Source of the DNA: Poriferisodalis sp026713105
Lineage (GTDB): Bacteria > Actinomycetota > Acidimicrobiia > Acidimicrobiales > Poriferisodalaceae
Length of the DNA stretch: 64,000 nt
NCBI GenBank assembly: GCA_965115995.1
Contig: OZ220472.1
Coordinates: forward strand, 372,001 to 436,000
Direction: 5' to 3'
Position numbers and translations under genes: made by a program. Positions 24,643 through 33,657 of the stretch are shown here, piece after piece (position 1 is the stretch's first letter; each line of letters begins with the position of its first letter). Below the pieces are notes generated by a model. It saw nothing but the letters and a program-made list of their open reading frames with translations, was not told the DNA's origin and did not search any database.

Positions 24643-25485
24643 ATGGCCGGTGGAACAGAGACAGGGGACCTCACTCCACCCGAAGCGCACTCCTGGTCGC
24701 CGGCTGCATTGACCATTGCGGGGGCAGATTCCTCCGGTGGGGCCGGACTCGCTGCGGATCTGCGCGCGTTCGCCGCATCCGGCGTGCACGGCGCCTTTGC
24801 GCTGACGCTGGTGTCGGCACAGAACACCGCCGAGTTCCGAGCTGCGCAACCCGTCGATGCCGAGTTGGTGGCGGCGCAGATTCACGCGGTGCTCGACGAC
24901 ATGCCAATTGCGGCTGCCAAGACGGGCCTGCTGCTCACTGCTGAGACCGTCGCTGCCGTCGCATCGGTGGCTGCCCGGCGGCTCCCCCAATTGGTTGTGG
25001 ATCCGGTGCTGGTTGACGGTGCCGGCGAACCCATGCTGAGCCCCGAAGCCGAGCGATCCGTCGCGACACGCCTGCTGCCGAGCGCCCGGGTCGTGACTCC
25101 CAACCATCTCGAAGCGGGGCGACTGCTGGGCAGCGATCTCGGTGACGAGGTCGAGGCCTGGATCGAGGCGGCTCATGAGCTCGCGGCCGCGGGTCCCGAG
25201 GCCGTGATCATCACCGGTGGCCGACTCCGGACTGGCGAGACGATCACGGACGTCGTCGTGTGCCGCGGCAAGGTGCGTCTGCTGTCGGCTCCGCGCATCG
25301 ATACTCGCAACGTTCGTGGGTCGGGCGACATCTTCTCGGCGGCCATCTGTGCAGAACTGGCCAAGGGCGCAGAGTTGGATGCTGCGATTGACCGTGCCCA
25401 CGATCTGACAACACGCGCGATCTCCGCAGGGGCAACTCGCCGCCTCGGCAGCGGCCGCGGACCCGTCGACCCGTTCGCCGTCTGA
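24643..25485 (+). CDS. thiD: Hydroxymethylpyrimidine/phosphomethylpyrimidine kinase (ThiD)
   Basis: A 280-residue ribokinase-fold enzyme that phosphorylates HMP and HMP-phosphate for thiamine synthesis. It has ALTIAGADSSGGAGLAADLRAF near residue 20, the VSAQNT phrase, LVVDPVLVDGAGEPML and the anion hole/catalytic region NVRGSGDIFSAAICAELAKG (the usual GTGCT appears as GSGDI). The first 17 residues are a Pro/Glu-rich extension. No TPP riboswitch is visible upstream and no other thi genes adjoin it. Confidence 0.92.
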   Translation: MAGGTETGDLTPPEAHSWSPAALTIAGADSSGGAGLAADLRAFAASGVHGAFALTLVSAQNTAEFRAAQPVDAELVAAQIHAVLDDMPIAAAKTGLLLTAETVAAVASVAARRLPQLVVDPVLVDGAGEPMLSPEAERSVATRLLPSARVVTPNHLEAGRLLGSDLGDEVEAWIEAAHELAAAGPEAVIITGGRLRTGETITDVVVCRGKVRLLSAPRIDTRNVRGSGDIFSAAICAELAKGAELDAAIDRAHDLTTRAISAGATRRLGSGRGPVDPFAV

Positions 25486-25592
25486 ACCCGGTCCCGTTCG
25501 GACCAGCCTGCCTACACTGCGAACGCTGAACGTGGCGTCGAGCCCGAGTTCGCCTCGAGGTCGACGGAGCCGCACACCCCAGGAGGCACCCG

Positions 25593-27236
25593 GTGACACG
25601 CGAGCGCTGGCAAGCAGAGTTCGAGGCCACCTCGGTGCGCGACGCCGATTTCGAAACGATGAGCGGCCTCGACTTGGAGCCGCTGTACGCGCCTGCCGAC
25701 GACGAGCCCGACTCGGACGTCAGCTGGCCCGGCCAATACCCCTACACGCGAGGTGTGCACGCCAGCGGCTACCGCGGCCGGCTGTGGACGATGCGGATGT
25801 TCGCCGGTTTCGGAACACCAGAAGACACCAACAAGCGCTTCCACGAGATCCTCGAAGCGGGCGGTGGCGGCCTGTCGACCGCATTCGACATGCCCACCCT
25901 CATGGGCCTCGATTCCGACGACGTCATGTCGCTGGGCGAAGTGGGCCGTTGCGGCGTCGCCGTCGACTCGATCGAGGACATGGCAACGCTGTACGACGGC
26001 ATTGACCTTGAGGCGACGACCACGTCTATGACGATCAACGCGCCCGCCGCCACGATCTGGGCGATGTTCGTGGCCAACGCCGAAGAACATGGCGCGCATC
26101 GCAGCAAGCTCGGCGGCACGCTGCAGAACGACATCCTCAAGGAGTACCAAGCCCAAAAGGAATGGGTGTACCCGCCGCGGCCCTCGATGCGCCTCGTTGC
26201 CGACACCATCGAGTTCGCCACCAACGAGATGCCCCGATGGAACTCGGTGTCGATCAGCGGCTACCACATTCGCGAAGCCGGTTCGACGGCGGCCCAAGAG
26301 CTCGCATTCACCTTGGCCAACGGGTTCGCCTACGTCGAGGCCGCCGCCGAGCGGGGGCTGTCGACCGACGAATTCGCGCCGCGCCTGAGCTTCTTCTTCA
26401 ATGCTCACATCGACTTCTTCGAAGAGATCGCCAAGTACCGAGCGGCACGCCGCATCTGGGCTCGATGGATGCGCGACCGTTACGGCGCGCAGAGCGAGCG
26501 GTCGATGATGCTGCGGTTCCACACCCAGACGGCGGGCGTGTCGCTCACTGCGCAGCAGCCGGAGATCAACATCGCCCGCACGGCGATCGAGGCGCTCGCC
26601 GGGGTGCTGGGAGGTACCCAGAGCCTGCACACCAACTCGATGGACGAAGCGCTGGCGCTGCCGACCGACAAGGCGGCCCGAATTGCGCTGCGGACGCAAC
26701 AGATCATCGCCCACGAGACCGGGGCCGCGAACGTGATCGACCCGCTCGGGGGCAGCTGGTTCATCGAGGAATTGACCGACAAGCTCGAGGCCGAGGCGGA
26801 AGAGATGTTCTCCCACATCGACGACTTCGGTGACGGCTCGATGCTCGAGGGCGCATTCCGCCTGATCGACGAGGGCTGGTACCAGTCCGGGATCGCCGAC
26901 GCGGCCTATGACTTCGAGAAGAAGGTGAATGCGGGTCGCCGGGTCGTGGTAGGGGCCAGCGCCTTCACCGAGGGCAGCGAGGACGACGACATCGACCTCC
27001 TGAAGATCACCAGCGACGATGAGCAGCGTCAGGTCAAGCGGTTGCAGCAGGTTCGAGCCGACCGGAATCAGGCCGCTGTCTCCGAAGCACTGATGTCGCT
27101 TCGCCGGGCGGCCGAAACCGACGCCAACCTCATGCCGCACCTGATCGACTCTGTCCGGACGCGGGCCACGGTGGGAGAGGTGACCAACGCCTTGGCCGAC
27201 GTCTTCGGTCGGTACACCGAGCGGCCGTTCATCTGA
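25593..27236 (+). CDS. icmA: B12-dependent acyl-CoA mutase large subunit, isobutyryl-CoA mutase-like
   Basis: A 547-residue catalytic subunit of the methylmalonyl-CoA mutase family; the B12-binding domain is missing, so a separate small subunit is needed. Family phrases include YPYTRGVH, GGTLQNDILKEY and SISGYHIREAG. Counting from the known P. shermanii methylmalonyl-CoA mutase positions Tyr89, Arg207 and His244, the equivalents here are Phe70, Gln188 and His225, with identical spacing (118 and 37). Phe and Gln at the first two sites are the pair known from isobutyryl-CoA mutase, so interconversion of isobutyryl- and n-butyryl-CoA (valine breakdown) is predicted. The specific substrate is inference. 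GTG start with GGAGG upstream. Confidence 0.88.
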   Translation: MTRERWQAEFEATSVRDADFETMSGLDLEPLYAPADDEPDSDVSWPGQYPYTRGVHASGYRGRLWTMRMFAGFGTPEDTNKRFHEILEAGGGGLSTAFDMPTLMGLDSDDVMSLGEVGRCGVAVDSIEDMATLYDGIDLEATTTSMTINAPAATIWAMFVANAEEHGAHRSKLGGTLQNDILKEYQAQKEWVYPPRPSMRLVADTIEFATNEMPRWNSVSISGYHIREAGSTAAQELAFTLANGFAYVEAAAERGLSTDEFAPRLSFFFNAHIDFFEEIAKYRAARRIWARWMRDRYGAQSERSMMLRFHTQTAGVSLTAQQPEINIARTAIEALAGVLGGTQSLHTNSMDEALALPTDKAARIALRTQQIIAHETGAANVIDPLGGSWFIEELTDKLEAEAEEMFSHIDDFGDGSMLEGAFRLIDEGWYQSGIADAAYDFEKKVNAGRRVVVGASAFTEGSEDDDIDLLKITSDDEQRQVKRLQQVRADRNQAAVSEALMSLRRAAETDANLMPHLIDSVRTRATVGEVTNALADVFGRYTERPFI

Positions 27237-27373
27237 TCGGAAGCCAGTCTCGGGTGCGACGCGACGTGTCGCAGACGGCACGAATGACCTGCGGTTTCGC
27301 TGTTTGAGCGAATTGCGGGCTCCCCGGCGGGGTTGGGCTAGTGTCCCGTCATTCCTACCCGGAGGCCGTCACC

Positions 27374-27943
27374 TTGACCAGACTGCCCGCGCTGGAGTCA
27401 ACCCGCGCGCGGTCGTGGTCGGCGGGTTCGCGCCGTATCAGTCGATCCGGGCGGGTCGTCTCGTTGGCGTTGCTGGCGGCATGGGTGCTCGCAGCCTGCG
27501 GAGGCGGGACCGAGCAGACCCAAGTTGAGCGCGAAGTTCAGGACTACCTGCAGAGCGTGGTGGCGCCAGCCGAGATTGCTGACATCGACTGTCCCGAAGA
27601 CGCCGCCATCCGGCCGGGTTCGACGTTCCTGTGCGACGGCCTCGTCGAGGGAGCCTTCTATGAGGCACAGGTGACGATCATCGACGAGCAGGGACGCCGG
27701 GAAATCCGGCCTCGCCAAGCAGTTATGCAGGTCAATGCCACCGAGACGGCGCTGGGCGCCGAAGCGGCGACGGCGCTGGGATTCAATGTCCAGGCCAATT
27801 GCGGCGACGACCAGTACCTGGTGGTCTCCGTTGGCCATACGTTCCTGTGCACGCTCGAGCGATCCGATACGGCGGCCACGCAAGACATCGAGGTCAAGGT
27901 CCAGAACGAGATCGGCGCCATCGAGTGGAGGCTGAAGGGCTAG
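27374..27943 (+). CDS. DUF4333-type lipoprotein
   Basis: A 189-residue lipoprotein: basic N-terminus, hydrophobic helix VVSLALLAAWVLAAC with the lipid cysteine near residue 41, then two related segments each with a C-P-x-D or N-C-G-D-D turn and a FLC motif (GSTFLCDG and GHTFLCTL). These match the duplicated DUF4333 fold found in actinobacterial secreted proteins of unknown function. The TTG at 27374 is chosen because GGAGG stands 8 nt before it; a GTG at 27341 has no such signal. Confidence 0.8.
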   Translation: MTRLPALESTRARSWSAGSRRISRSGRVVSLALLAAWVLAACGGGTEQTQVEREVQDYLQSVVAPAEIADIDCPEDAAIRPGSTFLCDGLVEGAFYEAQVTIIDEQGRREIRPRQAVMQVNATETALGAEAATALGFNVQANCGDDQYLVVSVGHTFLCTLERSDTAATQDIEVKVQNEIGAIEWRLKG

Positions 27944-27968
27944 GCCCAAGTGGGGTGCGAGAATCAAA

Positions 27969-28106
27969 ATGACGCGGCATCGATATGACGCGGCGGGCAA
28001 CTTGCGCCCGCTGCGCCAGCGCAGCCCTGGCCTGTGGTGGACCGCAGTCCTTGTCGTGGCCGCGATGCTGCTGACCGGCTTCGCGGCAATTGCCTCAGTG
28101 CTCTAA
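27969..28106 (+). CDS. Small single-pass membrane protein (45 aa)
   Basis: A short ORF beginning MTRHRYDAAGN, with a basic N-terminus and one membrane helix (about residues 22-44, WWTAVLVVAAMLLTGFAA). It lies 25 bp after the DUF4333 lipoprotein gene on the same strand. Its codon use and positive-inside layout look real, but no family is recognised and no strong ribosome-binding site is visible. Confidence 0.5.
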   Translation: MTRHRYDAAGNLRPLRQRSPGLWWTAVLVVAAMLLTGFAAIASVL

Positions 28107-28147
28107 CCAGTAGTGCGCCGTAGACGCGCAGATCCACCGACGCGGCG

Positions 28148-29131
28148 TCAGGCGCGCACATCAACCACGGTGCGTCCTTGCACCTCGCCGGCCAGGATCT
28201 TCGGGCCCAGGTCGGCGAGTTTGCCCAGACCCACCGTCGTCGCCATCGACGCCAGCAGATCGCGGTCCACGAGTTGGTCCAGCCGCTGCCATGCCGCGGC
28301 CCGCGGCTCATAGGGGCACATGACCGAGTCGATGCCGAGCAGGTTCACACCGCGCAACAGAAACGGGATGACCGTGGTATCCAGCCCGTTGCCCCCTGCG
28401 AGGCCGCACGCTGCCACGCTCGACCCGTACGACATCTGCGTCAGCACATTCGCCAGCGTCGTGCCGCCGACGGCATCCACGCATCCGCCGAATCGTTCAC
28501 TGCCGAGCGGCCGCTGGGGCGGTTCAGACAGCTCCGACCGGTCGATGATCTCGGAGGCGCCGAGGTTGCGCAGGTAGTCCGCGGTCTGCGGCCGACCCGT
28601 TGAAGCCGCAACCCCGTGGCCGGCCGCCGACAACAGGTGCACTGCGACGCTGCCGACCCCGCCCGCAGCGCCCGTGACGAGTACCGGACCCGATCCAACG
28701 CCGTGGGTCTCCAGCGCTTGGGCGGCCAGCATCGATGTGAACCCCGCCGTTCCAATCGTCATCGCTTCGAAGGTCGTCAGTCCATCGGGCAGCCGGACCA
28801 GCCAGTCGCCGCTGACTCGTGCTCGCTCTGCGTACCCGCCCCAGTGCGCCTCGCCGACCCGCCAACCGGTGAGCACCACGCGATCGCCCGCGGCGAAGCG
28901 GCTGTCGTCGGAGGATTCCACGACTCCAGCGAAGTCGATGCCTCCCACATGCGGGTACGTGCGAACAAGCCGTCCGATCCCGCCCAGGATCATCCCGTCC
29001 TTGTAGTTCAGGGTGCTGTACTCGACAGCGACCGTCACGTCGCCGTCGGGCAACTGGCCGTCATCGATGTCGGCCAGCTCGGCCGTGACGGCCCGATCCT
29101 GCTCGTGCAGCATCAATGCGCGAAATGCCAT
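28148..29131 (-). CDS. acuI: Acrylyl-CoA reductase-like MDR oxidoreductase (AcuI/YhdH)
   Basis: A 327-residue zinc-independent medium-chain reductase of the YhdH/YhfP/AcuI group. Key parts are EYSTLNYKDGMILGG, YPHVGGIDFAGVV, the NADPH fold VTGAAGGVGSVAVHLL (about residues 150-165), and C-x-L-A-G-G near 260. AcuI reduces acrylyl-CoA to propionyl-CoA with NADPH and protects cells from this reactive intermediate in 3-hydroxypropionate or DMSP metabolism. The group also contains quinone reductases, so activity is inferred. GAGGAG precedes the ATG. Confidence 0.88.
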   Translation of the reverse strand: MAFRALMLHEQDRAVTAELADIDDGQLPDGDVTVAVEYSTLNYKDGMILGGIGRLVRTYPHVGGIDFAGVVESSDDSRFAAGDRVVLTGWRVGEAHWGGYAERARVSGDWLVRLPDGLTTFEAMTIGTAGFTSMLAAQALETHGVGSGPVLVTGAAGGVGSVAVHLLSAAGHGVAASTGRPQTADYLRNLGASEIIDRSELSEPPQRPLGSERFGGCVDAVGGTTLANVLTQMSYGSSVAACGLAGGNGLDTTVIPFLLRGVNLLGIDSVMCPYEPRAAAWQRLDQLVDRDLLASMATTVGLGKLADLGPKILAGEVQGRTVVDVRA

Positions 29132-29264
29132 GGATATCTCCTCGTAGCGTGTTGCCCTCGACCCTGCAGGCCCAGCGAACCCGCGGGACATTACCGCCCA
29201 GGTGTCCGACACCACCGTTGAAGGCGCCTACGAACCCGAAGGGCGCCCTCAGTAGGCTGCCGTC

Positions 29265-29930
29265 ATGGCCTTGAGCGACCCGATGGCTCCCCCAGATGCA
29301 GTGCGTGAATCGATGATGGAAGCGCGGCGCGAGACATTCGACGTCACGCCGACCGCTCTCGACAAGGTGATCGAACTGCGCGACAGCGAGGTCGACGGCG
29401 ATCAGCTGGCACTCCGCATCGAGATAACCGGCGCTCAGGGCGTCGACTACACCTACGACCTCGCGTTCGAGTTGCTGACCGAGGCCGACCCAGCCGACGT
29501 TCCTTTCGGTGTGGGGGGCGGTCTGACGGTGCTGATTCCCGACCGCGACGTGCCGAAGCTCGACGGGGCCTCATTGGATCTGCCCTCGAATCCGAACCAG
29601 CCCGGTCTGGTGCTGCGCAACCCGAACAGACCCGATCTGGGGCCCAATGCCCAGCTCGACCTCGACGGATCGGTGGAGGACAACGTCCGCGAAGTGCTGA
29701 CCAAGCGCATCAACCCTTCGATTGCCGCTCACGGCGGGTTCGCCGAGTTGGTGTCCGTCGAAGGCGACACGGTGGTCGTCAAGCTGGGCGGCGGCTGCCA
29801 GGGCTGCGGCATGGCGAATGCCACCGTCACCGCCGGAATCGAGCGCACACTGCGTGAATTGATCCCCGAGGTCGAGCGGGTCGTCGACCTCACCGACCAC
29901 GCCTCGGGCGAGAACCCCTACTTCACCTAG
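29265..29930 (+). CDS. nfuA: Iron-sulfur carrier NfuA
   Basis: A 221-residue protein with an N-terminal degenerate HesB/IscA-like domain (about 20-125) lacking the iron-sulfur cysteines, and a C-terminal NifU-type domain (about 140-215) with the cluster-binding C-x-x-C in GGGCQGCGMA. NfuA assembles and delivers [4Fe-4S] clusters to client enzymes. The V-R-x-x-L-x-x-R-I-N-P-x-I-A-x-H-G-G-x-A segment is conserved. Clients could include MoaA in this window. Confidence 0.92.
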   Translation: MALSDPMAPPDAVRESMMEARRETFDVTPTALDKVIELRDSEVDGDQLALRIEITGAQGVDYTYDLAFELLTEADPADVPFGVGGGLTVLIPDRDVPKLDGASLDLPSNPNQPGLVLRNPNRPDLGPNAQLDLDGSVEDNVREVLTKRINPSIAAHGGFAELVSVEGDTVVVKLGGGCQGCGMANATVTAGIERTLRELIPEVERVVDLTDHASGENPYFT

Positions 29931-29970
29931 CCATTGCATCGCAGCTCGTCGAACTTCGGAGGCACCGGCT

Positions 29971-30705
29971 GTGGGCGTGATCCTCACCGATCAGGGCGAG
30001 CTCGAAGCGCCGGAGCGCGCGATGGTCATCGTCGCCCATCCCGACGACATCGATTTCGGCATGGCGGGAACCGTTGCCGCGCTGACCTCAGCCGGCTGCC
30101 ATGTGGCCTACTGCCTCGCCACGAGCGGGGAAGCCGGCGACGATGACATGTCCCACACGCCCGACGAGCTGGCCGCCATGCGCCAGGCCGAACAGACGGC
30201 TGCAGCCGCGAAGGTGGGTGTGAGCGATCTGCACTGGCTCGGCCATCCCGACGGCATGGTTGTGGCCGACTTGGGTTTGCGCCGCGACATTGCTCGGGCG
30301 ATCCGGATCTCGCGCCCCGACGTGGTGATGTGCCAGACCACGGTCCCCAACTGGGACCACATCTACATCTCGCACCCTGATCACCTGGCGACGGCTACGG
30401 CCGCATTGGCGGCTGTCTATCCCGACGCTCGCAACCCGCGAGCGTTTCCGGAGCTCCTCGATGAGGGCCACAAACCCCACAGCGTCACCGAGATCTGGCT
30501 GACCGGCACGGAGCCGAACCGCTATGTCGACATCACCGACACGTTCGAGCGCAAGATGGCTGCGCTCAGGGAGCATCACAGCCAGGTCGCTCAATTCGAT
30601 GAGCTTGACGAACGGGTCCGGGAATGGTGCACCAGCACCGCTGAGTTAGGCGGCATGAGAGAAGGACGGCTCGCCGAGGCGTATCGAGTCGTCCCGGCCG
30701 GCTAG
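29971..30705 (+). CDS. PIG-L/LmbE family deacetylase
   Basis: A 244-residue zinc hydrolase of the PIG-L/LmbE family, which N-deacetylates sugars such as GlcNAc-Ins in mycothiol synthesis. The metal motif AHPDDIDFG appears near residue 27, with the third ligand in H-P-D-H around residue 135. The family also contains BshB and MshB; the flanks have no other mycothiol genes, so the substrate is open. The GTG at 29971 lies 40 bp after nfuA, probably in one transcript. Confidence 0.86.
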   Translation: MGVILTDQGELEAPERAMVIVAHPDDIDFGMAGTVAALTSAGCHVAYCLATSGEAGDDDMSHTPDELAAMRQAEQTAAAAKVGVSDLHWLGHPDGMVVADLGLRRDIARAIRISRPDVVMCQTTVPNWDHIYISHPDHLATATAALAAVYPDARNPRAFPELLDEGHKPHSVTEIWLTGTEPNRYVDITDTFERKMAALREHHSQVAQFDELDERVREWCTSTAELGGMREGRLAEAYRVVPAG

Positions 30706-30828
30706 GCGACACGGACGCCCGACGCCGTAGGCTCCTGCGCTGGCTGGCGTGCGCCGGGCTCGGCCGATTCGATCGCTTGGGATTCGAAGACCACGGCGAC
30801 GGCGACGCGAACGAGGGGAGACGAGACG

Positions 30829-32229
30829 ATGGGACGAGGGGTCATTGCGTACGGGGCGTATGTGCCGTACTGGAGACTGGACCGCTCCAAGATCACTGCG
30901 GTGATGGGCTCCGGCGGTGGCCGCGGGCACCGTGCGGTGGCCAGCTACGACGAGGACACCACGACGATGGGTGTCGAGGCAGCGCGCAATGCTCTGCGCG
31001 GCACCGACATCGTTCCCGATTCGGTGCTGTTCTCGACCGCCAATCCTGCCTATATGGACAAGACGAACGCCGCTGCGATTCATGCGGCGCTGGATCTGCC
31101 CCGGTCCGCATGGGCCGTTGACGCAGGTGGGGCGCCACGCTCGTCAGAAGCCGTCTGGGCGCTTGCCGCTGCGAATCGCGGTACCAACCTGGCGATCGCT
31201 TCTGATCTGCGTACCGGTCGCCCTACCAGCAGCGACGAGGCCGGCGGAGGCGACGGCGCTGCCGCATTCGTCTTCGGTGACGACTCGGTCTCGCCGGTGC
31301 TGTGCGAGTGGCTCGGCGGCGCTGTCGCCACGGCTGAATTCACTGATCGCTACCGGCAGCCGGGCGATGCGTTCTCGCGGATCTGGGAGGAACGGTTCGG
31401 CGAGCAGGTGTATCTGCCGCTCGCCAACGACGCCATCGAGCGTGCGCTCGCCGACGCGAGCGTCGGGCTTGACGAGATCGACAAGATCGCGATCGTCGGC
31501 ATGCACGCCCGCGCGGTGCGCGGACTGTCCCGTGTTGCCGGCGACAAGCTCGTCACTGATCTCACCGGCGAGATCGGCAATACCGGCTCGGCGCACCCGG
31601 CCGTCGTGTTGGCGGCGATCCTCGACGAGGCAACACCTGGCGAGACGATCCTGCTGGTCCATCTCGCCGACGGTGCCACGGTTGATGTGCTGCGCACGAC
31701 CGACGCCATCGCCGATCACACGCCGTTTGCGTCCGTTCGGTCCCAGATCGATCGAGGCAACGACGCGCTCGATTACAACAAGTACCTGACTTGGCGCGGC
31801 TTCTTGGACCGGGAACCGCCCCGTCGTCCAGACCCTGAACGCCCCGGTGCGCCGCCGGCGTTCCGTTCCGAGGACTGGAAGTACGCCTTCGTCGGCTCGC
31901 GTGACCGCAGCACTGGCGCGATCCACCTGCCGCCGATGCGAGTGTCGATGGAAGGCGGCGCCGTCGACGACATGGAACGCGTCCGCATGGCGGACATCCC
32001 CGCCACGATTGCGACGTTCACCGTCGATCGCCTGGCATTCTCGCTGTCCCCGCCAATGGTGGCAGTCGTCATCGACTATGACGGTGGCGGTCGCTTCCAG
32101 GCCGAGATGACCGATGTCGATCCAGATGAGGTGAGGATCGGCGATCGCGTCGAAATGACGTTCCGGCGCCTGTACAGCGCGGAGGGAATCCATAACTACT
32201 TCTGGAAGGCGCGACCGGCTGCAGGGTGA
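30829..32229 (+). CDS. HMG-CoA synthase-like thiolase-fold protein fused to a DUF35 OB-fold
   Basis: A 466-residue fusion: residues 1 to about 325 form a KAS-III/HMG-CoA-synthase-like thiolase fold, and about 335-460 a DUF35 OB-fold. The nucleophile cysteine is absent: the segment WAVDAGGAPRSSEAVWAL (residues 95-112) has Gly/Ala where the Cys should be. GEIGNTGSAHPAVVL keeps the histidine/asparagine region. The DUF35 part also lacks the zinc-ribbon cysteines (SRDRSTG replaces C-x-x-C-G). In archaea a thiolase, HMG-CoA synthase and DUF35 protein form one complex; the thiolase gene 130 bp downstream suggests a similar complex, with this subunit perhaps non-catalytic. Substrate unknown. Confidence 0.82.
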   Translation: MGRGVIAYGAYVPYWRLDRSKITAVMGSGGGRGHRAVASYDEDTTTMGVEAARNALRGTDIVPDSVLFSTANPAYMDKTNAAAIHAALDLPRSAWAVDAGGAPRSSEAVWALAAANRGTNLAIASDLRTGRPTSSDEAGGGDGAAAFVFGDDSVSPVLCEWLGGAVATAEFTDRYRQPGDAFSRIWEERFGEQVYLPLANDAIERALADASVGLDEIDKIAIVGMHARAVRGLSRVAGDKLVTDLTGEIGNTGSAHPAVVLAAILDEATPGETILLVHLADGATVDVLRTTDAIADHTPFASVRSQIDRGNDALDYNKYLTWRGFLDREPPRRPDPERPGAPPAFRSEDWKYAFVGSRDRSTGAIHLPPMRVSMEGGAVDDMERVRMADIPATIATFTVDRLAFSLSPPMVAVVIDYDGGGRFQAEMTDVDPDEVRIGDRVEMTFRRLYSAEGIHNYFWKARPAAG

Positions 32230-32359
32230 CGCAGCATGAACCAGTCTCCAGCGGCCATAATGTCGCTGGGAGATCAGGTGCTTCCGCGCTCAACGCTGCG
32301 CCGGCCGAGCACCCACCAGTCCATCACCCAAGACAAAACCCACCACAAGGCAGGCACAC

Positions 32360-33562
32360 ATGAGTTCACATGGCATTCGCGACAAGGTCGCGATCGTCGG
32401 AATGGGTTGCACCCAGTTCGGCGAGCACTGGGACCGCAGCGTCGATGACATGCTCACCGACGCGGCGCACGAGGCGTACGCGTCTGCGGGCGTCGTACAA
32501 GACGACATCGACGCCTTCTGGCTCGGCACGATGGGTTCGGGTGTCTCCGGCCTGACACTGTCCAAGCCGCTGCAGCTCGACTACAAGCCGGTCACCCGGC
32601 TCGAGAACATGTGCGCCACCGGATCCGAAGCGTTCCGCAACGCTGCCTATGCAGTCGCATCGGGCGCCTACGACATGGTGATGGCCATCGGCGTCGAGAA
32701 GCTGAAGGACTCGGGTTACTCGGGTCTGACGGGCGCTCGCCCGCCGAGCGACGGCACCGACTCGTCGATCACCGCTCCGGCCACGTTCAGCCTGCTGGCA
32801 CCGGCCTACGCCCACAAGTACGGGCTCGATGAGGACACCATGAAGGAAGTCCTCACCCGCATCGCTTGGAAGAACCACCGCAACGGCGCACTGAACCCCC
32901 GGGCTCAGTTCCGCAAGGAGGTCGCCAAGGAGACCATCGCCGGCTCACCGCTGATCGCTGGTCCACTGGGCATCTTCGACTGCTCGGGCGTGAGCGACGG
33001 TTCGGCCGCTGCGGTCTTGGTACGGGCCGAAGACGCCCACAAGTACTGCGACAACCCGCTGTACATCAAGGCGCTCAGCTTCGCTTCCGGTCCGGCGACC
33101 GGAGCGCTGGACAGCACCTACGACTACACCACCTTCCGTGAGGTCCAGGCATCGGCAACTGAGGCCTACAAGCAGGCCGGCATCACCGACCCCCGCTCGC
33201 AGATCGCGATGGCTGAGGTGCACGACTGCTTCACGCCGACCGAGCTGGTCCTGATGGAGGATCTTGGCTTCGCCGAGCGTGGCCTGGGCTGGAAGGAAGC
33301 CATGGCCGGCACGTTCGACCTCGATGGCGACCTCCCGGTCAACCCAGACGGCGGCCTGAAGAGCTTCGGCCACCCGATCGGTGCATCCGGCCTGCGGATG
33401 CTCTTCGAGTGCTGGCTGCAGCTGCGTGGTCAGGCCCCGCCTGAGCGGCAGATCCCCTCGGTGACCGAGCAGGGCAAGACGCTGGGACTCACCCACAACC
33501 TCGGCGGACAGCCTGGGGCGGCAGTGAGCTTCGTCTCGGTCGTCGGTTCCGAGCTGGGCTAG
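32360..33562 (+). CDS. Thiolase-family acyl-CoA acetyltransferase (SCP2-like)
   Basis: A 400-residue thiolase. The nucleophile is Cys85 in ENMCATGSEAF; the other catalytic parts are EVHDCFTPTE, the histidine in GHPIGASGLRM (about residue 340) and HNLGGQPG (about 378). The type matches SCP2/sterol-side-chain thiolases, which either cleave 3-oxoacyl-CoA or condense acyl-CoAs. AAGGCA precedes the ATG. The preceding gene encodes the HMG-CoA-synthase-like/DUF35 fusion, so the two products may channel acetoacetyl-type intermediates. Confidence 0.93.
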   Translation: MSSHGIRDKVAIVGMGCTQFGEHWDRSVDDMLTDAAHEAYASAGVVQDDIDAFWLGTMGSGVSGLTLSKPLQLDYKPVTRLENMCATGSEAFRNAAYAVASGAYDMVMAIGVEKLKDSGYSGLTGARPPSDGTDSSITAPATFSLLAPAYAHKYGLDEDTMKEVLTRIAWKNHRNGALNPRAQFRKEVAKETIAGSPLIAGPLGIFDCSGVSDGSAAAVLVRAEDAHKYCDNPLYIKALSFASGPATGALDSTYDYTTFREVQASATEAYKQAGITDPRSQIAMAEVHDCFTPTELVLMEDLGFAERGLGWKEAMAGTFDLDGDLPVNPDGGLKSFGHPIGASGLRMLFECWLQLRGQAPPERQIPSVTEQGKTLGLTHNLGGQPGAAVSFVSVVGSELG

Positions 33563-33615
33563 TCCTACCTGACGCCCGCAGCATCGCTGCGGCGCCGAAC
33601 AACGCAACGCTTGAC

Positions 33616-33645
33616 GGCCCGGGGCACGCGCTCCGGGCCGTTTCG
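33616..33645 (+). terminator. Terminator hairpin after the thiolase gene
   Basis: GGCCCGGGGC-ACGC-GCTCCGGGCC forms a 10-bp stem with one G-T pair, followed by GTTTCG. It separates the plus-strand thiolase gene from the converging dxs gene and may serve the plus strand. Confidence 0.7.
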
Positions 33646-33657
33646 CGCTCCCGGCCT

